The position numbers were made by a program, and so were the translations under genes. Below the pieces are notes generated by a model. It did not search any database. It saw nothing but the letters and a program-made list of their open reading frames with translations, and had not been told where the DNA came from. A stretch of DNA of 64,000 nucleotides, taken from positions 27,404,001 through 27,468,000 of the forward strand of contig OZ316891.1 in the NCBI GenBank assembly GCA_973895155.1. The letters are read 5' to 3'. Shown here one piece after another: positions 49,201-60,426 of the stretch. The stretch's first letter is position 1. Each line of letters opens with the position of its first letter. The DNA is from Marsupella aquatica (taxonomy: Eukaryota > Marchantiophyta).

Positions 49201-50298
49201 TCGTACAAGTTGTAACAATAGGTCGACTGCAAACATAGGACAGAACGCACGCGATTCAGAAAACCATCACTCCGAGAACAAACCTCGGCACTCGTATCAT
49301 TAAATATTGAGATAATATTACAAAAGGCTGCCACCACAGGCAGAGCTTGCGCGCTAGAAGATTGGCTGAAAACAACGCAAAGCGCTGAGGTAATTGATTT
49401 CCTCCAAATCGACACCTGCATATGCTGAGCTATAAATTCTATACTTCTGTGCCATACATAAGTAGCCTTCGGAATCGGCGGTAGAGAGTGCTTCAAAATC
49501 CTAGATCTCCAAAATAGTGCTTCGGCCTAGCCCATTCGGCTGAAATCAAGATCCTTCCAGCTACAAAGACGACGGACTCCATTGGGATCATCTTCTTTGC
49601 AAAATCTTCCTCTACTAGAACGGAAGACCAGTATCCACATGGCCAACCTCTGTCCTGTGGGAGGTGCCCCTCGGACCTACATTCCGACAAACAAAGCCCC
49701 CGGAGCCGCTTGCAATCATCATGCACAAGAGTTCCTAACTCGGAATGCTGTCATGGACTGAAGAAGTATCACAAGCATCTACAAGTCCTCGAGCAGGAGC
49801 ACCATTGCTAGTTCAATGGACAGAACCATTTTCCTACTTGACCGTCCCCTTTCAGCTCCTGAATCATCGAGGAAAACTCCGAAAGTGCTCTCATTCGGTC
49901 GGGCAATTGCTTTCCGGAGTCGATCACGCTCAGTCGTCAACCATCTCATCATCTGAGCGTCACGAAGAGTAGACTAGATCATCACGGCCGATGATTCTAT
50001 GACCAAACAAGACCTATCCTATCCGTCCCAGACAACCCCATCCAATCTCAAAAAAGAACACCAAACAAACCAGTGGACAAGAATGCCTGCTCCTCCAGTC
50101 TGACTGACCCCCCGCTACCACGAACAATAATTATCCGGCAGACCACTCGGCACGAGTTCCCCTATTGAACTCTAAACGAGAATCTCTGCACAAGACGACC
50201 GCCACCCTGGAAATATCGAGAATCTCATGAGAACAGGAGACGATCCCGACCTTGCCACTGCCTGCCGGCCCAATCACAAGCTGAGCGTAACGCGGCAT
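46299..50298 (-). CDS. GPN3: GPN-loop GTPase 3, 8 exons, 290 aa model
   Basis: GPN GTPases help assemble RNA polymerase II and move it into the nucleus. Exons in gene order: 50298-50251, 49226-49118, 48627-48460, 48289-48186, 47693-47563, 47310-47217, 46993-46938, 46461-46299. Lengths sum to 873 nt with all phases correct. The Walker A/G1 motif is GPAGSGKST, split by intron 1 after [14 protein letters not shown] follows, then the G3-like [32 protein letters not shown] and the GTP-specificity motif as VLTKIDLL. The insert that names the family appears as [13 protein letters not shown] (Gly-Pro-Asn loop). [14 protein letters not shown] is coded by the 56-nt exon 7. The acidic tail ends in glycine- and asparagine-rich sequence ([16 protein letters not shown]). 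The [10 protein letters not shown] context and the start [13 protein letters not shown] fit the GPN3 branch better than GPN1 or GPN2. Confidence 0.92.
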
Positions 50299-51353
50299 GG
50301 TGACGATGAGAACGACGACGGCCTCCGCCTCTCTCCTTCTGATACTCCTTCACGGATCAGTAGCACCTCCACCTGTGCGAGTCCCGTGCAGCCAATTCCT
50401 CCAAACGCAATCCGCTCGTTCCTGCACTTCCTCACTCCCGCGCGCCGCCGGTGGCTCCTTCAGAATCGCCTCAGCGATAACACGAACGAACTCCCTCCTC
50501 AATTTTCCTGCCCTTCTTCACTCCATGTCGCGGACGGCGGCTCCGTCCGAGTCTTCCCGGCGTTACAAGCAACCCGACCCGAAAAGTGGAACCCCCGCCG
50601 CATCAATTGAAGAGAAACATGAACGCCTTCGTCACCGTGGGGAAGACTGAGAGGATGCCAACAAGAAGGTACGCCGAAGACCAGAGCAATCCTTCGAGGA
50701 TTAGCACAGGCCAACCGCGCTGCCGCCGTGCCATCTAAAATCCGAGCTTCTCTCCGCAGCTTCCACTCCGCCTCCTCCGTCAACCATTTCTCCCGATGCG
50801 CATCTCGTTAGGAGGCTCATCACTCTTCGCTCAATAGTTCGTGCTCTTCTTTATGTTCTTCCTCCTCCGACCTCCTCCCTCCTCCGCGAGCTCGAGCTCG
50901 AGCTACCGCAGCAGTACAGAAGCTCGATTCCGATTCCATGGGGAGCTCTTCGCACGGGGCTGGAATTGGGCTACTGCTACATCACTACGACTGTAGTAGT
51001 CGTAGTCTCTCTCGTCGTTGAGTCGTTCGCCATTGAAGCATTCCAGAACTCCGATTGGACCGATTCCGCGTGTCCAAGAGAGATTCGCAGACAGCGGAAG
51101 AAGTGGAGGACTACCCAATGGGAATCCTCCACCTTGCGGTTGGCTGACTCGTCTAGTCTCCTTATTGCTTGTTTCTGGATGACATTGATAAATTGTCTGT
51201 CATCTTGGGGAGGTTTTATCTAACTTTTGGAGGGATTGGGTTGTCCTTGGGGAGGTTTTATCTGACTTTTGGAGGGGTTGAGACCCATTCTAGGAATGAG
51301 ATGAAAGGAAAGGAAAGGAAAGGTACCTACACTCAATTTTGGATGACACAAAT
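50299..51353. other. Upstream flank of GPN3
   Basis: Probable promoter and leader of the GPN3 gene lie here (GC-richer to about 50.95 kb, with GAGCTCGAGCTCGAGCT near 50.89 kb). Frames of up to 127 codons match no known family. From 51.2 kb a 50-bp unit (GGGGAGGTTTTATCT) is doubled, and a (GGAAA)4-type run lies at about 51306-51323. Confidence 0.4.
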
Positions 51354-51808
51354 GGGTGGCTTTACAAGAAATTGGGGGCACTTTCAACTTTTTGGGGGTT
51401 TTCAAGATGTGATGAGGCCATCATGCATTGGGGAGAAAGTGAGAAAGTGCTGCTATTCACTTTACAAAATGTTGGGGGCATTTTCAACCTAATCTATTGC
51501 CAATCCTACATGGAATGGAGTGGGGCCCAAATTTTGCTCATGTGGAGCACGTTTTTGTCCTAGATTTTAGACCCACCTATATTGGAGGTCTCTTCATTTG
51601 GGGGCTTGGTCCAATGGTATTTTGAGTAGTTTAAAAGAAGACCCACATGCCCCTCATGTTGCAGTTCACTTACAAGACATTGGGGTCATAAAATGATCCT
51701 AAACTCCAATAGCCCCAGTACACTATGTTTAGGATGTTAAATTGTTGATATATTAGCTTTGGTAAAAAAAACAATTCAACTGCCCCCAAGATCTTGTAAA
51801 GCCACCCT
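51354..51808. mobile_element. Possible small non-autonomous inverted-repeat element
   Basis: GGGTGGCTTTACAAG-ATTGGGGGCA at 51354-51380 is matched in reverse complement at about 51781-51808 with two or three mismatches. A related phrase (ACAAAATGTTGGGGGCATTT) also occurs in direct orientation near 51465. The 455-bp segment has no coding content. I did not find a convincing target duplication outside the arms, so the element call is tentative. Confidence 0.45.
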
Positions 51809-52792
51809 AAGTACCAATGCCAAAGTCAGTGACAGAACTTGAGCTGGCGCCGTCATCTAAACATTGATGCATCTAATTTAAAAATATATATATTTCTTTG
51901 TCACTTTGAAGAATAATTTAATTTTTAATTCCTCTCAATAAGATAGGATAGTTTCTTTCAACTTACTAAAGGACAAAATAACTAAGTGAATGCCAGGATG
52001 GCCAGTAATTAAAGTGCATCGAGTTTGAAACACATGAAAGATGAGTGCATGAAACCACCTGACTGGGTCCAAACAGTCCAGCAGATGTGGCCCTCAGGTG
52101 ATTAGTTAAGTCCCCTCCATGTGCCTAGTGTGGGGCAGGTAAAGGGTCAGTTGGGAGTCTTTGGTGGAGAGCATTCTAGGCCATCATGTTGAGTTATGGG
52201 CCAGCACCTAGCTCTGGTCCTACCTTTGACTCTCCTGGTTCTGGTTGTGGTACTCAATAACGTAGACCCCTGGGCATTGTTTGCCATGGAGAGACGTGCT
52301 TGATGGACCCCCTGCCACTACAGTAAAAGTTTGCCTGATCACAATATTCATTAAAACTGGAAATTTAAAAGTCCAGATTGTGATCCTCAAATTTACATTC
52401 TTGTCTCTAAAAAGTCCATTAATTTTGCTCCAAATAAACAATTTTTCAAGACTAAATATACACTCTTTTTGGTTTAAAATTACACTTTTGCACTCCAAAT
52501 TTGATTTTAATCAATTAATCATAATACAGAAATTATTAATATTAATTGTATTTGAAATTAAATAGATAAGTGACAAACATGTATCATTTGGTCAAAAACT
52601 CATGATTAAATTCAAAGTGAGATTAATCATCTCATTTATCATAATATATATTCAAGGTTGGCTAGCCATAATGTCGATCCTACTCCAATGGTCAAGCTAG
52701 TGTAAAGTCCAAAGTAGTTCTATGACCTGTGAAATAGAAAAATGATTGCATGACTCCAATCTTGTGTCCTACAATGTACAGAAACATAATGA
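51809..52792. other. AT-rich spacer with a CACTA-like sequence
   Basis: No gene. At 52316 the plus strand reads CACTACAGTAAAAG, a good match to the start of a CACTA-type terminal repeat facing right, and the sequence beyond it is AT-rich. It lacks the TCCGAT motifs found further right, so it may be the left end of the element or a chance match. Confidence 0.4.
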
Positions 52793-53968
52793 TTAATCAT
52801 CTAAAATTTCAAATTCTATGCCTCCATGAATATGTCTACATGACTGATTTGAACAAGTGAGTCGCTCTCCATTTGGGTCATATAGTCTGTCACGAGTGCA
52901 AGTGTCTTTGGGATAACGGTTTTTAAACTTAGAGGTGAGATCCCTAGTCTTTAGAACTTCCCAGACAAATCGGCAAGGATTTTCTCTGAAGGGGCCTGCA
53001 TAAGACTCGCCCAAACAGTTGTTGACCACATCTTTCATATCATCTTCGGTCAGGTTCTCAAATGTAGGGTAGGATTGTACCATATCCCTCACTTCCCAAC
53101 ATATCTCATCTCCAGTGACATCCAAGATGGTATACTCAATCTTGGAACGCCAAATCTTACTTCCCCACTTATGGGAAAGTAAATCATAGATTGCAGCATT
53201 ACTTTCACGGTCATCATTTATATTAACAAATGACCAAAGTGGATTGTTGACAGATATATTTTGTCGGATGTCATAAGCCTTCCACAATTTTCTAAGGAAT
53301 GGCCAAAGTATCTCTAGTAAAAAAATGTCACTCTCGGCAATGTGTGAGAAGGGAGTTGGGAACAAACCACTATACTGTGGATTTGCAAAAGCCTTCACTG
53401 GAGAGTCATCAATAAGTAGAGTGTTTGTATCATCATACTTGTCTCCAAAACGACTCCACACCACACGCAAATCCTTCAACATAATATTTGCTTTCCCATC
53501 TGCTACGTCCGGTCTTTTTATGCCAGTATCAAAAGCATCTTCTTGTGTGAAAACAAATTTAAATTGCCTTCGCTCCTCTTCTTTGAAAATCAAATTCATC
53601 ATTTAATTAGTTCTTGGCCTCCCCGCACAAGTCCACAATGCGACATCAAAACCTTTGAAAGCCACCTCCAAAAATTGGTGCAACCCTGGCCTTTCCACGT
53701 ACATGAAATTGAATCCACCCCGTCTCCCCCAATGCACACCCCGCACAGTTGTTGTAGATCTTAACGGTCCCGAGCTTTTTGTTTTGACGCAATCCCAACA
53801 AATTTTGTTCAGGTCCAAAATCAAGAGTTTTCTTCTTATATCAGAGTGCAATTTAGGAGTGAAATTTGCAAACACTGGTACATATTTTGGGTTTTTCCGA
53901 TGCTCTTCTTTCGGTCGGCAACACTTTCCGATACAGAGAAGATCGGTACTCTCCGATTGTCCCCGCAT
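52793..53968 (-). pseudogene. FCP1/NIF-type phosphatase-like gene with in-frame stop and altered catalytic motif
   Basis: Two adjoining frames form one protein of about 390 codons, with a TAA at 53605-53603 between CAGRPRTN and MMNLIF, all in the same frame. It resembles the FCP1 homology (HAD phosphatase) domain: KLLILDLNKI, GFDVALWTCA, QFKFVFTQEDAF and TLLIDDSPVKAFANP. The active-site motif is normally DxDxT/V; here it is DLNKI, so the second aspartate and the threonine are replaced. About 190 residues after the domain are unfamiliar and carry several conserved-looking C and H (CTRDRLYD, CSNQSCRHIHGG). The first codons overlap TCCGAT-type repeats of the neighbouring transposon region. It therefore looks like a host-derived gene carried by, or sitting in, the CACTA region, now broken, unless the stop is spliced out or read through. 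Confidence 0.7.
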
Positions 53969-54395
53969 CGGGGATTTACCATAAATTCTACATCGGACAC
54001 ATACTGTCCCATACTATTAGAATCGGAAATAGTTTCCCATGTAAAAACTATCGGAGAATTTCCCATTCTACCTGCATCGGACAATGAGACTGCCGCGACG
54101 CAAGAGGCGTCCGATAAATAAAATATCGCATGTTGGTTCCGATGAACTTAGGGATGAAACATTTCCGATATTTTTGGAATCGGAAATGTGTTCCGACTTG
54201 TGTCCGAACCCATTACAAACGGACGTCATTTCCGATGTGATAAAGATGGAAAAGTTTCCCGATACCTGTAGTATGGCATATGTGTTCCGTTTCTTTTAAT
54301 ATCGGAAATATCGGTTTTTAGTAGAGCCGGGGTTTTTTGAGGGTTTTATCATCTTCCTAGCTTCTAATTAAGGCATGTTGTGTTTCCGATAGGTT
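53890..54395. repeat. TCCGAT/ATCGGA motif cluster, left side of CACTA region
   Basis: About fourteen exact TCCGAT or ATCGGA hexamers, mostly extended to TTTCCGATA/ATCGGAAAT, occur in both orientations within 500 bp. Chance predicts well under one. Dense short motifs of this sort near the ends of En/Spm-type elements are the binding sites of the TnpA protein. Near 54313-54328 the sequence GGTTTTTAGTAGAG resembles the right-hand end of a CACTA-type terminal repeat, but its orientation would put the element to its left. Confidence 0.85.
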
Positions 54396-54681
54396 TTTGA
54401 CTCCATTTCCATTTGAAGTATGTGGGAACTCAACTAGGGTCAACTTGAAATGAATTGGAAGCTTTCATTTCATATATATTAAAAGCACAAATATATAGCC
54501 ACAGCTAGAGCCCAGAGATTTAAGTGGTATATATAAGTAAAGTAACATGCAACAAAAAAATGGTAATGACAATGTAGATAACATATATATGCCGAAAAAA
54601 TCAATACATGGAGGGAAGTGGTCATTAATTAGGTCTAGCTAGTGCTAGCTACCTAGCTTTTACCATGAAATTCCTAAGTAG

Positions 54682-57600
54682 CTAGTTGTTCTCATTTTCC
54701 AAATCTTCCACAACAACTACATTTGGCTGTTCTTGGACTATGGATCGGGATCGTGGAATGTAAGGCATTACAATGGACCACTCAGGATCATCTGGATAAG
54801 GGAGATAGAATGCCTGCTCAAGATTATGAGGAAATGCAAAAGGATCTGAGGCCCTCCAATTTGAGCTGATGACAGCCCCTATCTTCAGTCATGTGAAGCC
54901 GCAAGCATCCTCTTCACATGTTTGATTGTGGCCAACAAGATTCATCCGAAACCATTTGCACTTCAGCACCACCTCTTCCAATGTTGTATGCGCATGGTAT
55001 TTTACAACAAGGATCTCCTCTATCTTTCCATAGTGAGCTATAGTAGAACGGATGGGATTTGTGTCAGATCTGCTACTTACAGAATCCTGGGTGAACCAAC
55101 CCATCACCCCACAATCTTGTGTAGCTGCCCTCTTGTCATCAAGTCGTTCCACACGAAAGTGTCTCCCCTTGGACCACATGGCAGTCCTGGTTGTAACTGT
55201 AAGTAGAGGTCCATGAACCAAGGTGCGCAACTTATCAGTTACCATTGGGACGTGTGATACACTCTCCCCAACAACCACCAAGGCATCCACTTCTAACAAC
55301 TTCCCCTTCATGTACATGTGGAATTTGGGAAATAAGCGTGGTCGTCGACTATTGTGCTTATCCTCCTCATAAAATGTGGTCCACTCCCCAACAATCTCTG
55401 GAGAGTTATACAACATGAATGCAGTGAGTTTAGTGCGCTCACTACGGTCAAGAAGCCGTTCTCCCTTTGCACCTGTCAAACGGTCATCCTCATAGTCTGT
55501 TTCTCTTGATGCCTCATCTATCCACCCGCTTGGAGCATTTGAATCAAGTGTAGCAATAATGTTTGTACAATAAAACATGCTCTCTGCTCCAAGATGACGC
55601 TCTGCAATGCTACCTTCCACCCTTGCGCGATTTGAAACATAGGACTTCATCACTCCCATGTACCGCTCTACCCAGTACATCCAACGACAATGTACAGGGC
55701 CTGCAATACCAACCTCACGCACTAGATGTAGTAGAAAATGAACCTGACCATCAAAAAATGAAGGAGGAAGGGCCCTTTCAAGTTTGCACACAACCTCCAC
55801 TCCAAACACCTCCATTGCTGCAACCTCATCCTCGTTCACCTCCTTTTGACACACCCATCTCAACAACTTACCCAACGACCAAAGGGCATCACGAAGATCC
55901 TCACTACCCAATCCAATAATAGCAATTGGAATAACATGTTGCAATAAGCGATGATAATCATGGGTCTTCAAGAAAGCTGGCCATTTTGGAGAGTCAAGTT
56001 CACCAAATGCCTTGCGAAGATTGGCACCATACCCTGTAGGAAATCGCATAGACCCTATGCGTTTGCGAAACTCGGTCCGCTCACCTCGTGTCAAAACCCA
56101 AGGAGGATGAATAGTAAGGGGGGCATTATCGGGATCCATAGATGGCCAAAAACCATGAGGGCCATGCATCCCCATCTCTTCACAACTCTCTCTCCAGTTG
56201 TTGTCTTTCTCTCCATATAGGTGGCGAATCAAGGACCTCCCAACATTTCCCTCAATGTGCATAGGGTCAAATAAATGGTTAAGTGGCATCTCAGCCCAAT
56301 AAGGCAGTTGTGACAATGCAGACAAACAAGTCATGCCACACCGGGCATATTGCAATGGGTCATCTGGATTAATACTCTCTCCCATACCTCTTTCCAATAT
56401 GCAGGATCTTTTGGAATAGGTTGTGGTCGTCTGTCTGGTTGGCCATCCTCAGTGTCATATAAAAAGGGGTCTCTCCTCCAATCATGGTCTGGAGGGAGGT
56501 ACTTGGTGTGACCAATATACACTATCTTCCTCAAGGTCTTTGACTTTGGCCGCGCTATTCCTTCCAAATCAGGTCCACAAGTTGGGCAAGCTCGATATCC
56601 TGATGTGGTCAGACCAGAAATATATCCAAACCCTGCATATAAATATATATCCCATGCATAAGTAAATAAGTTTATTAAAAGATATATGTGCTTCTAGCTA
56701 ACTCAATACATAACAAAGTATGCTAGGTACGGTTGCCTAGCTATGGGAAGGGATAATTTAACAAAGATTCATACCTGGAAGATCATGTATGGTCCACATA
56801 AGAATGGCCTTCAACTTAAATTCTCGACGTAAGCCCCCCGTTTGCACTCGACCATCATAGCAATCCACACCACTCCAAAGCTTTTGTAGCTCCTCAATCA
56901 ATGGTTGCAAGCACACATCAATTTTTTTCACTTGCTTAGGACCAGGGATAATCATGGAAAGGAGCAAATGACCCTTCTTCATGGACATCCATGGAGGGAT
57001 GTTGTAATTAGTAAGGACCACTGGCCATAGTGAATATGGTTGGGCCTTACCTGCTAGTGCAAATGGGCTGATGCCATCCGCTGCCAATCCTAGGCGAACA
57101 TGACGTGGGTCAGTTCGGAACTCACCCCATCTCTCCTCCACAAACTTGTTTGCAGGGGAGTCAACCATCATGCGCATGGTGGGTGGTTGTGAACTCATAT
57201 CTGAGCGATTTTGGGAATGCCAAACCATATACTCAGCCAACTCAGCACATCTATATTGGTGGCGCAAACGAGGTATAAGAGGAAAGTACCTCATGACCTT
57301 CTGAGGAACTTTTCCCGTCAACATGTCCTCACGATACCTAGGCTTCTCACATGTAGGACATGACGTTGCATCTTTATAAGTGCCTCTAAACAGAACGCAA
57401 TCATTCACGCAAGCATGTATGACTTTGTACTGCAGACCTATGGACTTCAACACCTTCTTTGCCTCTTTCCAAGAGTCTGGCAAGTTGTTTCCTTCTGGCA
57501 AGATACAATCATGCAATGTCCGAAAGAGATCATCAAGAAGTAGGTTGCTTGCTCCATGTCTTTGCTGCAAGTTCAACAACAACATTATTGCTGAAAGACA

Positions 57601-57948
57601 AGACAAGCGTGATCCATCAAATATCCAAGTTTGCGCATGTTGGCGTGCTTCCTCCCACTGTTTGGAGGCTGAACTCCTTGAACCTTCTTGATGTGGAAGT
57701 GGGACCTCAATGTTCTCCCTATCAGCCATGTCATGATCACCATCCTCTATGTCATAGAATTGGTGCATCAAGTCATCCATGGCCCTATCTTCATCAACTC
57801 TTGATTGGGAGGCATCTGGTTCCTGCTCTGGAACATCCGGATCGCCATCTGGTGGTAGAGAGGCATGTTGCCAATCTTCCATGGCCTGCACAAGGTGTTG
57901 GCGTATAGCTCGTGGTAACACCCCAACATCCGGCTCAACATATGCATT
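54682..57948 (-). pseudogene. CACTA (En/Spm) transposase, TnpD-like, frameshifted and with in-frame TGA
   Basis: Exon C (57948-56775) holds the Transposase_21-like start: CVNDCVLFRG, CPTCEKPRY, LGLAADGISPFA, and ILMWTIHDLPG at its donor. Exon D begins at 56632 with GFGYISGLTTSGYRACPTCG and continues YIGHTKYLPPDHDWRRDPF. Near 56380-56395, after DPAYWKE, the frame shifts by one. It then runs on through LPYWAEMPLNHLFDPMHIEG, the DUF4218 block (SFFDGQVHFLLHLVREVG, GPVHCRWMYWVERYMG), and the DUF4216 block (HYGKIEEILVVKYH, VVLKCKWFRM). A TGA at 54891-54889 follows GFT. The same frame continues past it through DPFAFPHNLEQAFYLPYP, the usual C-terminus of such transposases, to a TAG at 54682. The two lesions suggest a dead copy; a tiny intron could alternatively bridge the first one. 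The true first exon is probably 59361-59131, which joins exon C in phase. Confidence 0.85.
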
Positions 57949-58057
57949 CTATCATACAACGCACAAAACAGATATATACGTTTGAGTTAGCCCATGGGTT
58001 CCTAAAAAAACTACAATATTCTTATATTACTTCAAAAATGGGGAATACACATATGTG

Positions 58058-59361
58058 CTAAGTGTGGCCAGATCGAATGCCCATCGTGGGTGCGTTCCAT
58101 TCATAGTCACAAAACAACTCATCACCCGCCCTAATGGTCCGTATGGCTACTGTCATAACATGATCATCCATATGTGTGACATAGTAAGGCGGAGTGGGTG
58201 GGCCAAAAATCTGAGCCCACTCTACATTAGGCTGGAGTCCACTCCCTCTACCATGTGTACTATTGATGTACCCAGCTATGTTATCTGAACGGACAGGGTC
58301 CCCATCAATCATCCTACAATGCCAAGGCCTCCTTAGGACCTCATCTGGGTCTGAGTCCATCTGCAATGCATATACCCCCCAAGCTGGATGTTGGCGCAAG
58401 AGGATGTTCCAACTCTTGGATGTATACACAGGCCCAATGTAAGGGAAAAGGTGTTCCCCATCATAGCCACGACGCCAAGGCTTTGGAGGGACCTCAATGT
58501 CCTCCAAAGCAAATAAGCCTAACCCAACCTCCCTGCCAAGGGTCGATGCCTTCACTATCCATTGCCGACCCCATATATGTACAGGGATGTCAATGGCTAG
58601 GCCACGAGGAATCGCAAAACTCTCAGGGTCAAAATCCTTGAAGACACTGATTGCCTTTCCCGTCACATATGACAAGCCCAACCTCCCTTCAACTTCTATG
58701 TACTCCTCCCCTGGTGGAGGCATAACACTCGTTCTAAAGTGCTCATGGGATGGGTCTGTGTCTAGAACTACATGCTGTTGTCGACGTCTATGAGAACGTG
58801 GTCTTGTGCGTAGAACCCTAGTAGGGGGCGGTGCATCATCCCTACCATGCCCCAACTCTACCACTATGGGTTCATGAACAACATCTGCCTGAACATGTGC
58901 GGGGGTACATGATTGCTCGGGGTCTTCAACTGATGATGCAAGCAACTGTCTAGCACCAGCTAGGAATGCATCATGCCATAGTTGACTAGAGACCAATGGA
59001 GGACGGGCCCTACAACGCACCTATTCAATCATAAACAAACAAAAATTAATACTTGTCTCCTAAAAGGTCTCAAACCAGCCAACTATTATGATAGTGTATC
59101 ATATATAGCGGAGTTCATGTCAAGCAATACCTGGCGAGCTGAATATCCCGGTAAATCACCCTCATGTCGACCATAGTTTTCAATGTGTTCAATGGACTGC
59201 CACGCTTGACGAACCACCAGTCCTTTACATCTAAGACACCAGCATGGAATAGGGCCTAATGGAGGGGGTGCTCGAGGCTGTTGAGGGGGAGGAGGAATGT
59301 CCCCCTCAGAGGAAGACAAGTCAGAGTCGGAATCTGTATCCAAACTCTCAGAAGTCGACAT
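58058..59361 (-). CDS. SET-domain protein carried inside the CACTA element, 397 aa model
   Basis: Exon A (59361-59131, 77 codons) codes MSTSESLDTDSDSDL, a proline-rich stretch and PIPCWCLRCKGLVV, which resembles the N-terminal zinc-binding end of transposases. It joins in phase to exon B (59020-58058, 320 codons plus stop). The second half of exon B is a SET domain. Positions near residue 240 read GREVGLGLFALEDI, then FPYIGPVYTSKSW, YALQMDSDP and MIDGDPVRSDNIAGYIN. These are followed by NVEWAQIFG and the closing IRAGDELFCDYEWN. These correspond to the GxGxFA start, the RFINHSC-PN pseudoknot block (here GYINSTHG...NVEW) and the E(L)xxDY end of lysine methyltransferases. A basic RRRQQ segment precedes the domain. 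No stops or shifts occur, in contrast to the neighbouring transposase. Both exons lie where the transposase's first intron would be, so alternative splicing of A to B or A to the transposase exon at 57948 would give two proteins. Methyltransferase activity is inferred only. Confidence 0.75.
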
Positions 59362-60239
59362 TGTCTGCCAATTACACATAAACAAGTCTTTACCAAAATG
59401 CAAGATTGATTCATCACCCTAACTTGAGGTAAACCCAAACAGGAAATATATAGTATGTTAATAATTTGCAGTGTTGGACTTAATTAGTACCTGAATGATA
59501 TCCGCGCTCTACAGTGCCTACTAGGCTCTAAGCCTTAGACTATATGCTAAGGCCAATCCAAAAAAACCTGCACATACAGGCTAGGTGGGGAAGTTGAAAG
59601 ATGAGATGACATACATGCAAACCTAAGTAACAAACCAATAATTAATGAAATTAATAAAAATCAATGACGAGTTGGATGTCCAATTATAAACTCCCACAAG
59701 TAACGCATATATCATGTCAAATATTTCCAATACATTTTGGAGGATCATATATGTCATACCTTTTGGATGCGCGTACTCTCGCTGTGCATAATGCATTGGC
59801 AAAAATAAACCCTACTAAGAAAACCAAGGAAAAGCAACGACCCGACCCTCCAAAAACAAAAAATACAAAATTGCACAAAACGGCACTAGAGTGTTAATTT
59901 AATTTGTGACTTCTTATAGTCCCCAAAAGTTGCACCATGCATATAGCATTGCCTCATGGTCAAAATGGGAATCATTTAAAATCAAACTGAAAATAGATCT
60001 GGGTACATACATTCAATGATCATCCATACCCACCAAAAAATAGTGTGCTAGCTTTGTCACGGCAACTGTACGTTGATATGCCCGTTTTGCGCCGCACACC
60101 TAATAAGCCCACAATATAGCATAATTAACCCCCAACTAACATAAAGGGGGTCATTATAGTATACATGGGATCCAAATGCCAAAGTCCAAATGCCAAGGTC
60201 ATGCGATTCACAAACCATCAGAAAATACATTGGGAGGGT

Positions 60240-60322
60240 TAAGTCCGATACTTTGGAGGAGGGGTCCGATACTAAGTCCGATTGACCTAGAATCGGAGTT
60301 TCCGATGCAGAAAGTATCGGAC
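60240..60322. promoter_or_regulatory. TCCGAT cluster in the divergent promoter
   Basis: Six TCCGAT/ATCGGA hexamers in about 80 bp lie between the leftward SET/transposase start (59361) and the rightward TnpA-like start (60427). They lie about 105-190 bp upstream of the TnpA-like ATG. They are the same motif as the left cluster, so an element-encoded protein could bind both the element end and its own promoter. Confidence 0.7.
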
Positions 60323-60426
60323 GTTATGCATTTTGGGTTTTTAGGTCACCCGACTAAAGTGCGAAGGCACTCTAGTCGGGAAAAGCATCGGGAGCATTTC
60401 ACGATACCTTTGCGGAGCTCGTAGCG

